Notes: generated by a model not told the origin, from the letters alone. Counted from the first letter of the stretch, positions 11,565 to 26,198 are shown. The stretch: 64,000 nucleotides of DNA from Uranotaenia lowii (GCF_029784155.1 NW_026597521.1:62001-126000), one strand, 5' to 3'. Numbers and translations are program-made.

Positions 11565-11713
11565 GTAATGTTAGCCATGTAAAACTGAAATTATTCCTAT
11601 CGTAACTATAATCGAAACCTTTTAGAGGAATGAAAATTCATTAAGGTTTCTTTTCTTTTCTTTCTGTAATGCAATAAAGTCTTATTCAAACTGTAAAAAA
11701 AAAAAAAAAAAAT

Positions 11714-13690
11714 TACAATAGAGACTCTTCAAACAGTAAATATCTTTGAAGTATTTCGTCATGCGGAACAGTATGCCTAAGCTTCTAGAAGCTTTATTGA
11801 CGATGTAATTGATGTGAATCCTGAAATCCAGTCGTTTTTCAAGAATGACACCAAGATCTTTCACTTGCTCAAATCAAGCGATAGCCTCGTCGCCGATAAA
11901 ACAAACTGCTTTTGATGAAAACCACTTACGGGAAAAAAATGCTGCGCATTTACTATGATTCAGAGGTAAACAATTAACCTCGCACGAGGATGCGAAGATC
12001 TTGAACTGGTCCTGCAGAAACTTGGCATCGTCGAGGCCGGTGATAGGATAAAATAATTTGAGGTCGTCTGCGTAAGCTTATTTTGGTCCATCGAGGAGCA
12101 AAAGCAAGTCATTGAAATAAATCAAGAATAATATTGGTCCTAGATGGCTCCCTTGAGGCACTCCAGAGGTGGCAAAAAACTGGTTGGAGAAGACTTATCT
12201 CCGACTTACTTCCGATTTACCAGGTAGCTGCGAAACCATTCTAGTAGAGACCCAAAAAAGCAATGCGATCAAATTTGACGATTGCTGTTTCACTGTTCAC
12301 TTTATCGAAAGCGGCTGACAGGTCGGTGTTGATAACGTCTGTTTGGAATCCTGAAGCAAAACTGTCTTGCACTTTATACGTAAACGCCAGCAGGTTTGTG
12401 GTCATAGAGCGCTTAGCGCATGTTGATCATAGGAAAAATTTAGTTAGCAGTACGATAAGATAGGGTCTAAAATAATTAGCTCAAATAGTTTGGCAATAGC
12501 GCATAAGGCAGAAATGCCCCGAAAGTTGTTGACATTCCTTCTGTCGCTTTTCTTGTGGACCGGAAACATGTAAGCTTCTTTCCATATAGAAAGGACAGAT
12601 TTGATAGGCTGAGTTAAGTTTGCGATACTGATTTTCGGACTGAAGAGACTTATGCCTGGTGTAATAACGAAGCGCTTTATTCTTCAGCGTTTTCATTTGC
12701 CACCACTCTTTCGTGACCCTAGGTGCTCGTAGATTTGAAACTGCAGAGCATTTCGGCACATGGTGATCAATAATGTAGATGACAATTTGAGAGAACTTAT
12801 CAGCAGCAGCGTTTGTATCATAATTATCCAGTTCAGATTTCCAGTTGATGGTGTCCAGAATCGCAGAAAAATCGGCACTTTTGAAGTCGTGGAAGAACGA
12901 TATCGGTTTTTCGGTAACGGCTATAATTCCGGAAATATCGAGCAAAAGCAGCAAAGCGGGATGTTGAGGGACGGACTTGACCAGGGGCTCAGGAGCTCCT
13001 TCGATTGTAGGCAAAAGAAACATGTCATTAATGAAACAGAGATCGAGCGTACGGCCATTTTCATAAATGATGTTTTTGATTTGCCGGACAGTCGCTGTGC
13101 TTAGAGCGTCGAGTATGATGTTGGAGGGCAACGTAAACGAGGATCTTTCCGAGTCAGCAAACTAAAAGCTGCCTTAGGAGGAGCACCATTTTAAACCAGG
13201 CAGATGGAAGTCTCCGATAATAATGATGTCTTCTTCAGGATGAGTGATTGAGCATACTTTAGAAAGGCTTCGAGAAAAGGATTCAGCAGAAGTCGCATTT
13301 AAGCTAGATCGGAGTAAAGATACACAGCACCAATATAAAGCTTTCGTTCGACTTGGTCGATACGATGTCACATTATCGATGGGCACGGCTGATAGGCAAG
13401 ACTTCAAGGCAATCAAAACTTCACCTCTAGTACATTTTATGCTGTTGTGGGGGCCTTGATCACAACGGAACACTGTGTAGTCCCAGCAGAAAACCTAGCT
13501 GGTAAGGGTCCTGTCCCTAAGCCAAGTTTCGGTGAATACAACGATGTCGTAACAGGTACTTGAAATGGAAAGCAAATATTCTTTAACACAGTCATTCATG
13601 CCGCTGACGTTCTAGTTGTAGAGATTGATATAATCAGGTTTACTGCCAAGCAAACCGAGTCGTTGTACACTAGAACGGAAAGATCCATCA
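11714..13690 (-). pseudogene. Decayed Jockey-superfamily LINE (-)
   Basis: Read on the minus strand from about 13640: an endonuclease start (NVSGMNDC, then VVFTETWL), a GDFHLPGLKW block near 13185, then an ORF at 13131-12481 covering the end of the endonuclease, the linker (RVTKEWWQMK) and, out of frame, the first RT motifs. Further fragments are an AFDKV-like block near 12300, GVPQGSHLGP at about 12165, YADDLKLFY near 12070 and DLGVILEKRLDF at 11860-11714. Many stops and frameshifts break it. The 3' part ends abruptly at the poly(A) tail of the plus-strand LINE. It belongs to the same family as the fragment at 41428-42700. Confidence 0.75.
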
Positions 13691-14439
13691 CGAAAAGTTT
13701 ATACAAGATGGATACTTGTCCGGTAAGATAGGCTGGAGAACCTCTACGCCAAATACGAACTAATAAGTTTTTTGCCTAATGAGATACGAAGTTACGGTCT
13801 CCAATAAAGTTGTTTGGCGGAAAATTTCCTTCAGAAAGTTAATAAATAAACATAAAAACAAAACCAGGCTCGGTTCCACAGAAGAAACAAAAATGATGTT
13901 GGATTTCCAGTGCAAAATATTAATTTTTCCCATACAAACTTAAAAGTTCAAATTCACCCATATAAACACTACTTAAAAATTATGCAAAAAATCATGGATG
14001 AGTTTTAAGCTCAAATGAAGCTTTTAAGACCCCACGGTTTGAGAAATTCAAAATTGACCTCAAATCGGATGCATTTTGTGGAATGTTTTAAGGGCTTCAA
14101 ACATTTGATGACATATGCACGAAAACAAAAGTTTTGTCTGAAATATGATTATAAAAAACTATCGTTTAATGAACAGGATGTAATGAGTTTTTTTAAATCA
14201 TTTCAACTAATATTTAGTAAAAATGTCTAAAAGCATACTATTAGATTAACGAGCGAGCACTGTAGTTGAAATTTTTTACATTGAATGTCAAGATTTTGCC
14301 AGATTTTTCGATAAAAATGCCCAGGTTTGCCCGATTGAGATATGTGAGGTATCTTAAAACAGCGGTTTCAACTTTCAATAAACAAAAATATTGTAATAAT
14401 CATAAGCACATAAAATACCTTTTTATAAGTTAAAAAACG
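13691..14439. other. Non-coding DNA
   Basis: No gene is visible. At about 14290-14335 the words TTGCCAGATTTTTC and TGCCCAGGTTTGCCCG resemble the TAAGGTTGCC MITE family seen at 37-41 kb, but no second terminus is evident. Confidence 0.35.
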
Positions 14440-14665
14440 AACACAAACACATACAGGATCTCAATGAAACATGATGTTTCCTCGAAGAGATTCCTTTTTC
14501 TTAACTCTAAGCGTACATCTTTCGAGGATATGATGGCTAGCATCTTACAAATGCTAAAACCACCAACCCACAGAAAGTGTACTATGTATGCCGTGACCGG
14601 GATTCGATCTCATACCCACTGGCTTAGAAGACTTGAAGGCTATCCTCTACGCCACGGGCTGCGGC
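14440..14665 (-). mobile_element. tRNA-derived SINE (-)
   Basis: The minus strand starts with a tRNA-like head at 14661-14590. It has a perfect A box (TGGCGTAGAGG) and a perfect B box (GATCGAATCC), then a roughly 130-bp body containing TAAGATGCTAGCCATCATAT. A TGTGTTTGTG-rich tail ends near 14440. The paired ends of the head (GCCGTG at one side of the strand, CACGGC at the other) keep an acceptor-like stem. Transcription would be by Pol III. The family name is not known to me. Confidence 0.65.
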
Positions 14666-16700
14666 CAAAGTTCTCTTGATTCTCTTGGTTTTGTATTATT
14701 CCTTGCTTTAATTATTGTAATTTTGGATAATTATAAATTTCAAAAGTCAAAAGATATTATATTTATTGTATTGCACTTTTATCATATCTGCTCATAACGG
14801 AAAAAATTTTGAGTGTCATTATGTCTTTTGAGTTAAAAGCTTGTGAGCGACTGTCTGACTTTGGTAATGTTGGGTAATTCTAGCCGATCACAGGTTTCCC
14901 CATTCTAGTAGGTAGCCATTTTTCAAATCCTAGCAACCAAGGTTTATTGATTTATGATAAATGGGTGACAATTTATTAGCGTCCAACTTCCAGGAACTGG
15001 TTGCTTAGATTGAAGTTCCTCTACAACTACCAGTTTCTATTCTTCCAGCAAAGCTTCCAGCAACGACGGTATCTGAAGATCGTCCATCGGTCTTAAGGTC
15101 AGTGTTTATTGAATCTACATTTGAATAGGACGTAATCCCACTCAAAGGCAACATATTTTGTAGGGGCGATTACATCCGATATGGGCTATTAATTTATTGG
15201 ATAAATTAGCGATGGCTAATAAGATTGGCCGCTTGGGAGAAATGCACTTGAGCCTAGAAGTGGCTAGTTAGGAATCGAAGGAATCTCACAGGAGGTCCCT
15301 CTTAATATGGATGGAAACGAGAATGACAACAACCAGATGATAATCGCGGGCGTTGTTTAAAAAATAGTGAGAGATTATGTGTGCCCAGTTGGGGGGAAAA
15401 ATTTTCTTTGCCTTGCCTCTGGGGCCAAGATTAATCGTTTTCGATTCCAGTAGCAGTGAAACTTGGGTCGTGCCCGATGCTCGAAGCCTCAAGAGAGACC
15501 CGGGTGCTAATACGAGTTTTAAGCTGATCAGCGCAGGTTTCATTGAGTTTTTTCTTCTTCAAAACGAGTTTGATCATTCTTTAACTGATCCTAGCCAGCT
15601 GTCGATTTTGATTAATCCCTTCGATTGGCAGAGACATTTTTTTTTTTGAGTCTCTCAAAAAGGGATGACGCAATTTCAAAATCATACTACGCAGAAGAAA
15701 AAAAATCAATCAAATCTAAACAATAACTCGGCAAGAAATCTCCCACTGGCTCTAATCCCTAAGTTCCACCGGTTGTCAATTTTTGATTTCTTTCAATTTC
15801 GAACCCATTCCCTCGCAACCAGCTTAGAGGTGAGGCAGCGAGTAAAAAAAAAATCTCAAGAGGAATTTCGAGTGTTTGATTGAGCCAACAACAACCGGCC
15901 CGACGGAATTGAAAGGTTTTTGGGAACCGATCGCCAAACGGACTCCTGATGTTTACCTTCAGGACGCAAATGTTATACAACGGGTTTATGGGTAGAAGGA
16001 TCAAGCGGGAAAGGGAGGACAAAAACCTTCTCAAGGACCATTCTGTTGAGTGGGTCGAGATTTTGTCATTCCTTTCGATTCGTTGTCACTCAACCAATTG
16101 CATTGAGACGCTCATTCGTCAATCCGTTTTTTTTTTTTAATAATTTAACTTGCCGGTCCAGGTGAATAAAGGTTGATGAAAATATCGGAAAAAAGATAAC
16201 CCATGAAGCTATTGCAAAATTTAGTTGGATTGATTTCTACTGTTGAAATTTCATTAAAGCTCATTCAGCAAAAAGTTTTAGGAATTTTCAATCTGGTGAA
16301 TATTCCATACATATTTGGTCTTTGGAAATAATTGATAGAATGGCAAGTGTTTTAAAAATTTGCAAGTGGTGGTTTTCGATGCGAAAATTTTCAAGGAATA
16401 ATTTTCAAAAATGATAAATAATTGAAAATTTAGTCAATTATCATATTTTCAAGGCTTTTTTTGGGGAAAAAACACATCAGCTTACAAAAGGAGCCATTTT
16501 TTGCTAAAAAATCTCAATAAATCAAAATCAGGAAACGTTTTTTAAAGAAATAAAAATAACCCTCAAAATCACGATCAAATTTTTTTTGACAAACATTTGA
16601 AAATGTCAAAAAGGTTTCACATGCTCAAAGTATCAAAAGGTCAAAAATTTTCGAAAATGTAAAAAAAAATTTTATATTTTAAAATGTAAAAAAGTAAAAA
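14666..16700. other. Non-coding DNA
   Basis: No gene is recognised. The overlapping open frames at 15286-16140 lack domain features. From about 16575 the DNA contains scattered GTCAAAAA words, which I read as the eroded left border of the adjacent satellite. Confidence 0.4.
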
Positions 16701-19700
16701 ATGACAAAAATGACAAAAATGACAAAAATGACAAAATGACAAAAATGACAAAAATGACAAAAAATGACAAAAATGACAAAAATGACAAAAATGACAAAAA
16801 TGACAAAAATGACAAAAATGACAAAAATGACAAAAATGACAAAAATGACAAAAATGACAAAAATGACAAAAATGACAAAAATGACAAAAATGACAAAAAT
16901 GACAAAAATGACAAAAATGACAAAAATGACAAAAATGACAAAATGACAAAAATGACAAAAATGACAAAAATGACAAAAATGACAAAAATGACAAAAATGA
17001 CAAAAATGACAAAAATGACAAAAATGACAAAAATGACAAAAATGACAAAAATGACAAAAATGACAAAAATGACAAAAATGACAAAAATGACAAAAATGAC
17101 AAAAATGACAAAAATGACAAAAATGACAAAAATGACAAAAATGACAAAAATGACAAAAATGACAAAAATGACAAAAATGACAAAAATGACAAAAATGACA
17201 AAAATGACAAAAATGACAAAAATGACAAAAATGACAAAAATGACAAAAATGACAAAAATGACAAAAATGACAAAATGACAAAAATGACAAAAATGACAAA
17301 AATGACAAAATGACAAAAATGACAAAAATGACAAAAATGACAAAAATGACAAAAATGACAAAAATGACAAAAATGACAAAAATGACAAAAATGACAAAAA
17401 TGACAAAAATGACAAAAATGACAAAAATGACAAAAATGACAAAAATGACAAAAATGACAAAAATGACAAAAATGACAAAAATGACAAAAATGACAAAAAT
17501 GACAAAAATGACAAAAATGACAAAAATGACAAAAATGACAAAAATGACAAAAATGACAAAAATGACAAAAATGACAAAAATGACAAAAATGACAAAAATG
17601 ACAAAAATGACAAAAATGACAAAAATGACAAAAATGACAAAAATGACAAAAATGACAAAAATGACAAAAATGACAAAAATGACAAAAATGACAAAAATGA
17701 CAAAAATGACAAAAATGACAAAAATGACAAAAATGACAAAAATGACAAAAATGACAAAAATGACAAAAATGACAAAAATGACAAAAATGACAAAAATGAC
17801 AAAAATGACAAAAATGACAAAAATGACAAAAATGACAAAAATGACAAAAATGACAAAAATGACAAAAATGACAAAAATGACAAAAATGACAAAAATGACA
17901 AAAATGACAAAAATGACAAAAATGACAAAAATGACAAAAATGACAAAAATGACAAAAATGACAAAAATGACAAAAATGACAAAAATGACAAAAATGACAA
18001 AAATGACAAAAATGACAAAAATGACAAAAATGACAAAAATGACAAAAATGACAAAAATGACAAAAATGACAAAAATGACAAAAATGACAAAAATGACAAA
18101 AATGACAAAAATGACAAAAATGACAAAAATGACAAAAATGACAAAAATGACAAAAATGACAAAAATGACAAAAATGACAAAAATGACAAAAATGACAAAA
18201 ATGACAAAAATGACAAAAATGACAAAAATGACAAAAATGACAAAAATGACAAAAATGACAAAAATGACAAAAATGACAAAAATGACAAAAATGACAAAAA
18301 TGACAAAAATGACAAAAATGACAAAAATGACAAAAATGACAAAAATGACAAAAATGACAAAAATGACAAAAATGACAAAAATGACAAAAATGACAAAAAT
18401 GACAAAAATGACAAAAATGACAAAAATGACAAAAATGACAAAAATGACAAAAATGACAAAAATGACAAAAATGACAAAAAAAATGACAAAAATGACAAAA
18501 ATGACAAAAATGACAAAAATGACAAAAATGACAAAAATGACAAAAATGACAAAAATGACAAAAATGACAAAAATGACAAAAATGACAAAAATGACAAAAA
18601 TGACAAAAATGACAAAAATGACAAAAATGACAAAAATGACAAAAATGACAAAAATGACAAAAATGACAAAAATGACAAAAATGACAAAAATGACAAAAAT
18701 GACAAAAATGACAAAAATGACAAAAATGACAAAAATGACAAAAATGACAAAAATGACAAAAATGACAAAAATGACAAAAATGACAAAAATGACAAAAATG
18801 ACAAAAATGACAAAAATGACAAAAATGACAAAAATGACAAAAATGACAAAAATGACAAAAATGACAAAAATGACAAAAATGACAAAAATGACAAAAATGA
18901 CAAAAATGACAAAAATGACAAAAATGACAAAAATGACAAAAATGACAAAAATGACAAAAATGACAAAAATGACAAAAATGACAAAAATGACAAAAATGAC
19001 AAAAATGACAAAAATGACAAAAATGACAAAAATGACAAAAATGACAAAAATGACAAAAATGACAAAAATGACAAAAATGACAAAAATGACAAAAATGACA
19101 AAAATGACAAAAATGACAAAAATGACAAAAATGACAAAAATGACAAAAATGACAAAAATGACAAAAATGACAAAAATGACAAAAATGACAAAAATGACAA
19201 AAATGACAAAAATGACAAAAATGACAAAAATGACAAAAATGACAAAAATGACAAAAATGACAAAAATGACAAAAATGACAAAAATGACAAAAATGACAAA
19301 AATGACAAAAATGACAAAAATGACAAAAATGACAAAAATGACAAAAATGACAAAAATGACAAAAATGACAAAAATGACAAAAATGACAAAAATGACAAAA
19401 ATGACAAAAATGACAAAAATGACAAAAATGACAAAAATGACAAAAATGACAAAAATGACAAAAATGACAAAAATGACAAAAATGACAAAAATGACAAAAA
19501 TGACAAAAATGACAAAAATGACAAAAATGACAAAAATGACAAAAATGACAAAAATGACAAAAATGACAAAAATGACAAAAATGACAAAAATGACAAAAAT
19601 GACAAAAATGACAAAAATGACAAAAATGACAAAAATGACAAAAATGACAAAAATGACAAAAATGACAAAAATGACAAAAATGACAAAAATGACAAAAATG

Positions 19701-22700
19701 ACAAAAATGACAAAAATGACAAAAATGACAAAAATGACAAAAATGACAAAAATGACAAAAATGACAAAAATGACAAAAATGACAAAAATGACAAAAATGA
19801 CAAAAATGACAAAAATGACAAAAATGACAAAAATGACAAAAATGACAAAAATGACAAAAATGACAAAAATGACAAAAATGACAAAAATGACAAAAATGAC
19901 AAAAATGACAAAAATGACAAAAATGACAAAAATGACAAAAATGACAAAAATGACAAAAATGACAAAAATGACAAAAATGACAAAAATGACAAAAATGACA
20001 AAAATGACAAAAATGACAAAAATGACAAAAATGACAAAAATGACAAAAATGACAAAAATGACAAAAATGACAAAAATGACAAAAATGACAAAAATGACAA
20101 AAATGACAAAAATGACAAAAATGACAAAAATGACAAAAATGACAAAAATGACAAAAATGACAAAAATGACAAAAATGACAAAAATGACAAAAATGACAAA
20201 AATGACAAAAATGACAAAAATGACAAAAATGACAAAAATGACAAAAATGACAAAAATGACAAAAATGACAAAAATGACAAAAATGACAAAAATGACAAAA
20301 ATGACAAAAATGACAAAAATGACAAAAATGACAAAAATGACAAAAATGACAAAAATGACAAAAATGACAAAAATGACAAAAATGACAAAAATGACAAAAA
20401 TGACAAAAATGACAAAAATGACAAAAATGACAAAAATGACAAAAATGACAAAAATGACAAAAATGACAAAAATGACAAAAATGACAAAAATGACAAAAAT
20501 GACAAAAATGACAAAAATGACAAAAATGACAAAAATGACAAAAATGACAAAAATGACAAAAATGACAAAAATGACAAAAATGACAAAAATGACAAAATGA
20601 CAAAAATGACAAAAATGACAAAAATGACAAAAATGACAAAAATGACAAAAATGACAAAAATGACAAAAATGACAAAAATGACAAAAATGACAAAAATGAC
20701 AAAAATGACAAAAATGACAAAAATGACAAAAATGACAAAAATGACAAAAATGACAAAAATGACAAAAATGACAAAAATGACAAAAATGACAAAAATGACA
20801 AAAATGACAAAAATGACAAAAATGACAAAAATGACAAAAATGACAAAAATGACAAAAATGACAAAAATGACAAAAATGACAAAAATGACAAAAATGACAA
20901 AAATGACAAAAATGACAAAAATGACAAAAATGACAAAAATGACAAAAATGACAAAAATGACAAAAATGACAAAAATGACAAAAATGACAAAAATGACAAA
21001 AATGACAAAAATGACAAAAATGACAAAAATGACAAAAATGACAAAAATGACAAAAATGACAAAAATGACAAAAATGACAAAAATGACAAAAATGACAAAA
21101 ATGACAAAAATGACAAAAATGACAAAAATGACAAAAATGACAAAAATGACAAAAATGACAAAAATGACAAAAATGACAAAAATGACAAAAATGACAAAAA
21201 TGACAAAAATGACAAAAATGACAAAAATGACAAAAATGACAAAAATGACAAAAATGACAAAAATGACAAAAATGACAAAAATGACAAAAATGACAAAAAT
21301 GACAAAAATGACAAAAATGACAAAAATGACAAAAATGACAAAAATGACAAAAATGACAAAAATGACAAAAATGACAAAAATGACAAAAATGACAAAAATG
21401 ACAAAAATGACAAAAATGACAAAAATGACAAAAATGACAAAAATGACAAAAATGACAAAAATGACAAAAATGACAAAAATGACAAAAATGACAAAAATGA
21501 CAAAAATGACAAAAATGACAAAAATGACAAAAATGACAAAAATGACAAAAATGACAAAAATGACAAAAATGACAAAAATGACAAAAATGACAAAAATGAC
21601 AAAAATGACAAAAATGACAAAAATGACAAAAATGACAAAAATGACAAAAATGACAAAAATGACAAAAATGACAAAAATGACAAAAATGACAAAAATGACA
21701 AAAATGACAAAAATGACAAAAATGACAAAAATGACAAAAATGACAAAAATGACAAAAATGACAAAAATGACAAAAATGACAAAAATGACAAAAATGACAA
21801 AAATGACAAAAATGACAAAAATGACAAAAATGACAAAAATGACAAAAATGACAAAAATGACAAAAATGACAAAAATGACAAAAATGACAAAAATGACAAA
21901 AATGACAAAAATGACAAAAATGACAAAAATGACAAAAATGACAAAAATGACAAAAATGACAAAAATGACAAAAATGACAAAAATGACAAAAATGACAAAA
22001 ATGACAAAAATGACAAAAATGACAAAAATGACAAAAATGACAAAAATGACAAAAATGACAAAAATGACAAAAATGACAAAAATGACAAAAATGACAAAAA
22101 TGACAAAAATGACAAAAATGACAAAAATGACAAAAATGACAAAAATGACAAAAATGACAAAAATGACAAAAATGACAAAAATGACAAAAATGACAAAAAT
22201 GACAAAAATGACAAAAATGACAAAAATGACAAAAATGACAAAAATGACAAAAATGACAAAAATGACAAAAATGACAAAAATGACAAAAATGACAAAAATG
22301 ACAAAAATGACAAAAATGACAAAAATGACAAAAATGACAAAAATGACAAAAATGACAAAAATGACAAAAATGACAAAAATGACAAAAATGACAAAAATGA
22401 CAAAAATGACAAAAATGACAAAAATGACAAAAATGACAAAAATGACAAAAATGACAAAAATGACAAAAATGACAAAAATGACAAAAATGACAAAAATGAC
22501 AAAAATGACAAAAATGACAAAAATGACAAAAATGACAAAAATGACAAAAATGACAAAAATGACAAAAATGACAAAAATGACAAAAATGACAAAAATGACA
22601 AAAATGACAAAAATGACAAAAATGACAAAAATGACAAAAATGACAAAAATGACAAAAATGACAAAAATGACAAAAATGACAAAAATGACAAAAATGACAA

Positions 22701-24250
22701 AAATGACAAAAATGACAAAAATGACAAAAATGACAAAAATGACAAAAATGACAAAAATGACAAAAATGACAAAAATGACAAAAATGACAAAAATGACAAA
22801 AATGACAAAAATGACAAAAATGACAAAAATGACAAAAATGACAAAAATGACAAAAATGACAAAAATGACAAAAATGACAAAAATGACAAAAATGACAAAA
22901 ATGACAAAAATGACAAAAATGACAAAAATGACAAAAATGACAAAAATGACAAAAATGACAAAAATGACAAAAATGACAAAAATGACAAAAATGACAAAAA
23001 TGACAAAAATGACAAAAATGACAAAAATGACAAAAATGACAAAAATGACAAAAATGACAAAAATGACAAAAATGACAAAAATGACAAAAATGACAAAAAT
23101 GACAAAAATGACAAAAATGACAAAAATGACAAAAATGACAAAAATGACAAAAATGACAAAAATGACAAAAATGACAAAAATGACAAAAATGACAAAAATG
23201 ACAAAAATGACAAAAATGACAAAAATGACAAAAATGACAAAAATGACAAAAATGACAAAAATGACAAAAATGACAAAAATGACAAAAATGACAAAAATGA
23301 CAAAAATGACAAAAATGACAAAAATGACAAAAATGACAAAAATGACAAAAATGACAAAAATGACAAAAATGACAAAAATGACAAAAATGACAAAAATGAC
23401 AAAAATGACAAAAATGACAAAAATGACAAAAATGACAAAAATGACAAAAATGACAAAAATGACAAAAATGACAAAAATGACAAAAATGACAAAAATGACA
23501 AAAATGACAAAATTGACCAAAATGACAAAAATGACAAAAATGACAAAAATGACAAAAATGACAAAAATGACAAAAATGACAAAAATGACAAAAATGACAA
23601 AAATGACAAAAATGACAAAAATGACAAAAATGACAAAAATGACAAAAATGACAAAAATGACAAAAATGACAAAAATGACAAAAATGACAAAAATGACAAA
23701 AATGACAAAAATGACAAAAATGACAAAAATGACAAAAATGACAAAAATGACAAAAATGACAAAAATGACAAAAATGACAAAAATGACAAAAATGACAAAA
23801 ATGACAAAAATGACAAAAATGACAAAAATGACAAAAATGACAAAAATGACAAAAATAACAAAAATGACAAAAATGACAAAAATGACAAAAATGACAAAAA
23901 TGACAAAAATGACAAAAATGACAAAAATGACAAAAATGACAAAAATGACAAAAATGACAAAAATGACAAAAATGACAAAAATGACAAAAATGACAAAAAT
24001 GACAAAAATGACAAAAATGACAAAAATGACAAAAATGACAAAAATGACAAAAATGACAAAAATGACAAAAATGTCAAAAATGTCAAAAATGTCAAAAATG
24101 TCAAAAATGACAAAAATGACAAAAATGACAAAAATGACAAAAATGTCAAAAATGTTAAAAATGTCAAAAATGTCAAAAATGTCAAAAATGTCAAAAATGT
24201 CAAAAGTGTCAAAAATGTCAAAAATGTCAAAACTGTCAAAAATGTCAAAA
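16701..24250. repeat. 9-bp satellite array (ATGACAAAA)n, about 7.5 kb
   Basis: Roughly 830 tandem copies of ATGACAAAA run almost without substitutions. Rare one-base length slips of the A run are visible near 16735, 16757, 16939, 17271, 17306, 18477 and 20594. Point changes occur near 23513, 23520 and 23854. From about 24072 to the right edge, units switch to ATGTCAAAA with occasional ATGACAAAA. Because nine is a multiple of three, all frames without a stop stay open for thousands of bases (Met-Thr-Lys or Phe-Leu-Ser type repeats); these are not genes. Confidence 0.98.
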
Positions 24251-26190
24251 ATTTTCAAAAATGTTTAAAAAAGAAGAACATTTCTATCAAAATTAGCTAT
24301 TATATATAATCCAATCGATTGAACTTAAAAAAATCAAAAATTGTCAAAATTTATCCATTTGTATGTCTAGAAATTTTCGCCATTATATTGTTATTAAAGT
24401 TATTCTTTGAATATACGATTCTTGTTGAAAACCACTCAATCACAGCTCGAAAATAGTAAAAGACTTACCGAGATGAACAACATAAGTTTGCCGACATCAA
24501 TATAACTTTTAGCTGCCTGCCTTCTCATATAAATGTTTCCAGTAGCCGATGGTGATGATTGAAGTCGAGGGTCTTTCGAAGAAATCTTCTGAAAGTATCG
24601 AACCGGCAAATCGCACTAAGTAGGTAAGAAGGAGGTCAACAATCGCTGTAATAGGCTGCTGGAATCGGTTGTTGGAAACGTGTTGTTGGTACAAGATGAT
24701 CGATTGATTTTGGTTGGTGCTTGCTTTCATTTGATTTGTTTTTATTTTTACTTTTTCGTCGAGTCAAAGATGTCGGTGAGTCGACAAGTGAGTGAGTGGC
24801 CATCGAAGTAGGCTCTACCAGACTCGGACGGGAATCCAATCGGCCGTCCACGCCTAATGTAATTTATTATATTTCACTCCCCCGGCTGATTATGATCGAC
24901 TGCCAAATTTTCCGTTTTGCTGCCTAATTCTGGCCACTTGAAGCCCGGGATGCCGTTTGGGAGCCATTCCGGCAGCATTCGGGAAACCGGTTAAATGTGT
25001 TATAAGTTGCCACTCTAAGATGTGCGTAATTGATTTTACCATCAGCTGCCGGAATTGCTTTTGGTTGTTTTGGGTCGGATTGGAATCGTTCAATCATTCG
25101 ATACGTGACGTGACAGATTGGAATGAAGAAAGGATTAGATTCCAGAGGATTGGCAGTGAAAATATGGGTTTGGTGTAGTTGGTGACGAATTTGAGCAGAT
25201 ACTATTTCAATTTAAGATTTTTTTGAAAAATATTTTTGGAAAAAGTTTATTGCTTTTCAAGAAAAAATTTCATAGAAACGAAGAAAACAAACAAGTCTCC
25301 TAAATCCAAGGGAGGAAACCCTTCGATAAACTTCAAACGACTCTCCAAACAACATAAAAATCCAAACACAGAAGCGTTCATTTTCTGTTTATGTTTGCTT
25401 CGCTCTTGAAAATTGAATATTGTTTATTGATTTGTTTGCCCCCTTCGGAACTCTTTCTCTCTCTCGATAGCCCAGAAAACCTGGATGGAGGCCAATCGAG
25501 AGACGAACAAGTGTCCAAATGCCCACACAAATCAGCCTAACCGTCAGTCGACGGACAAATCCGGGGACAAATAGAACGACATTGAACCATTCCTTCCCCT
25601 CCCTTCTCGAGAAGTTTCAAAACAGTAGAAGGTTTCCCGAGATGGTATGACCCAATCGAGTCCGGAGCTGTTTAGCCCTTGCTTCGGGGAGACGTTCTTC
25701 TGGAAATGCACACACAACAAGTGATTTGTTTTTGTTTGTTTTCTATAATTAATAATTCAGAAGACCGAACAGCAGCAGCGAGTTGCAGTTGGGTAGTTGG
25801 TTAAGAGAGTTGCTTTTCGTTGAGAGTAAACCACTTTTGATGAAGTTGGTTGGAATGCTAAATGGTAAATAATGCAGTCAGTTTCTCTGGATTCGGATTG
25901 GCCACTACAAACTGCTGTTGCATATCGAGGAAGTCTCGGGACCTTCTGAAGGTTGATTCTTTCTTCATGCGATAGCCGTGTGGAGGTTTGTTTGCTTTTT
26001 TTCAAGAGGAGAACTACCCGATCCCAATGACTATTGGATCGAAAGAACCGGCGAGTTTATCCGTCCGATCCTTATCCCATGTTAGATGGATTTCTAGATT
26101 CTTAAAAACGGTTAAAATTTGAAAATATGAATAAGCATAGTTTGGCTTGACAGAAAACTCACATTCACCTGAATATTTGAAACCTAAATA
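24251..26190. other. Single-copy-looking non-coding DNA
   Basis: 24500-25700 has a more balanced base composition and looks unique, but I find no exon with domain similarity. It could hold regulatory sequence. A run of TCTCTC lies near 25450. Confidence 0.35.
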
Positions 26191-26198
26191 ATCTAGAA

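Larger units (their letters stand above)
7799..11713 (+). mobile_element. Full-length CR1/L2-type non-LTR retrotransposon
   Basis: The element has two intact ORFs, an AATAAA at 11673-11678 and a poly(A) tail at about 11695-11713. The start is placed near 7799 because a 6-bp ATTACA occurs there and again directly after the tail (11713-11718), a possible but weak target-site duplication. No frameshift or internal stop interrupts either ORF, so it may be a recent and potentially autonomous insertion. Clade placement (CR1/L2/Daphne-like) is inferred from the RT motif style; the poly(A) tail is not typical of classical CR1. Confidence 0.8.

Noticed and set aside
16701..24250. CRISPR-like periodic repeats
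   Set aside because: The units are contiguous 9-mers without spacers, in a eukaryotic context.
16641..24268. Open frames up to 2535 codons of Phe-Leu-Ser, Val-Ile-Phe or Met-Thr-Lys repeats
   Set aside because: They are the translation of a pure 9-bp tandem repeat, open in most frames on both strands, with no non-repeat domain.
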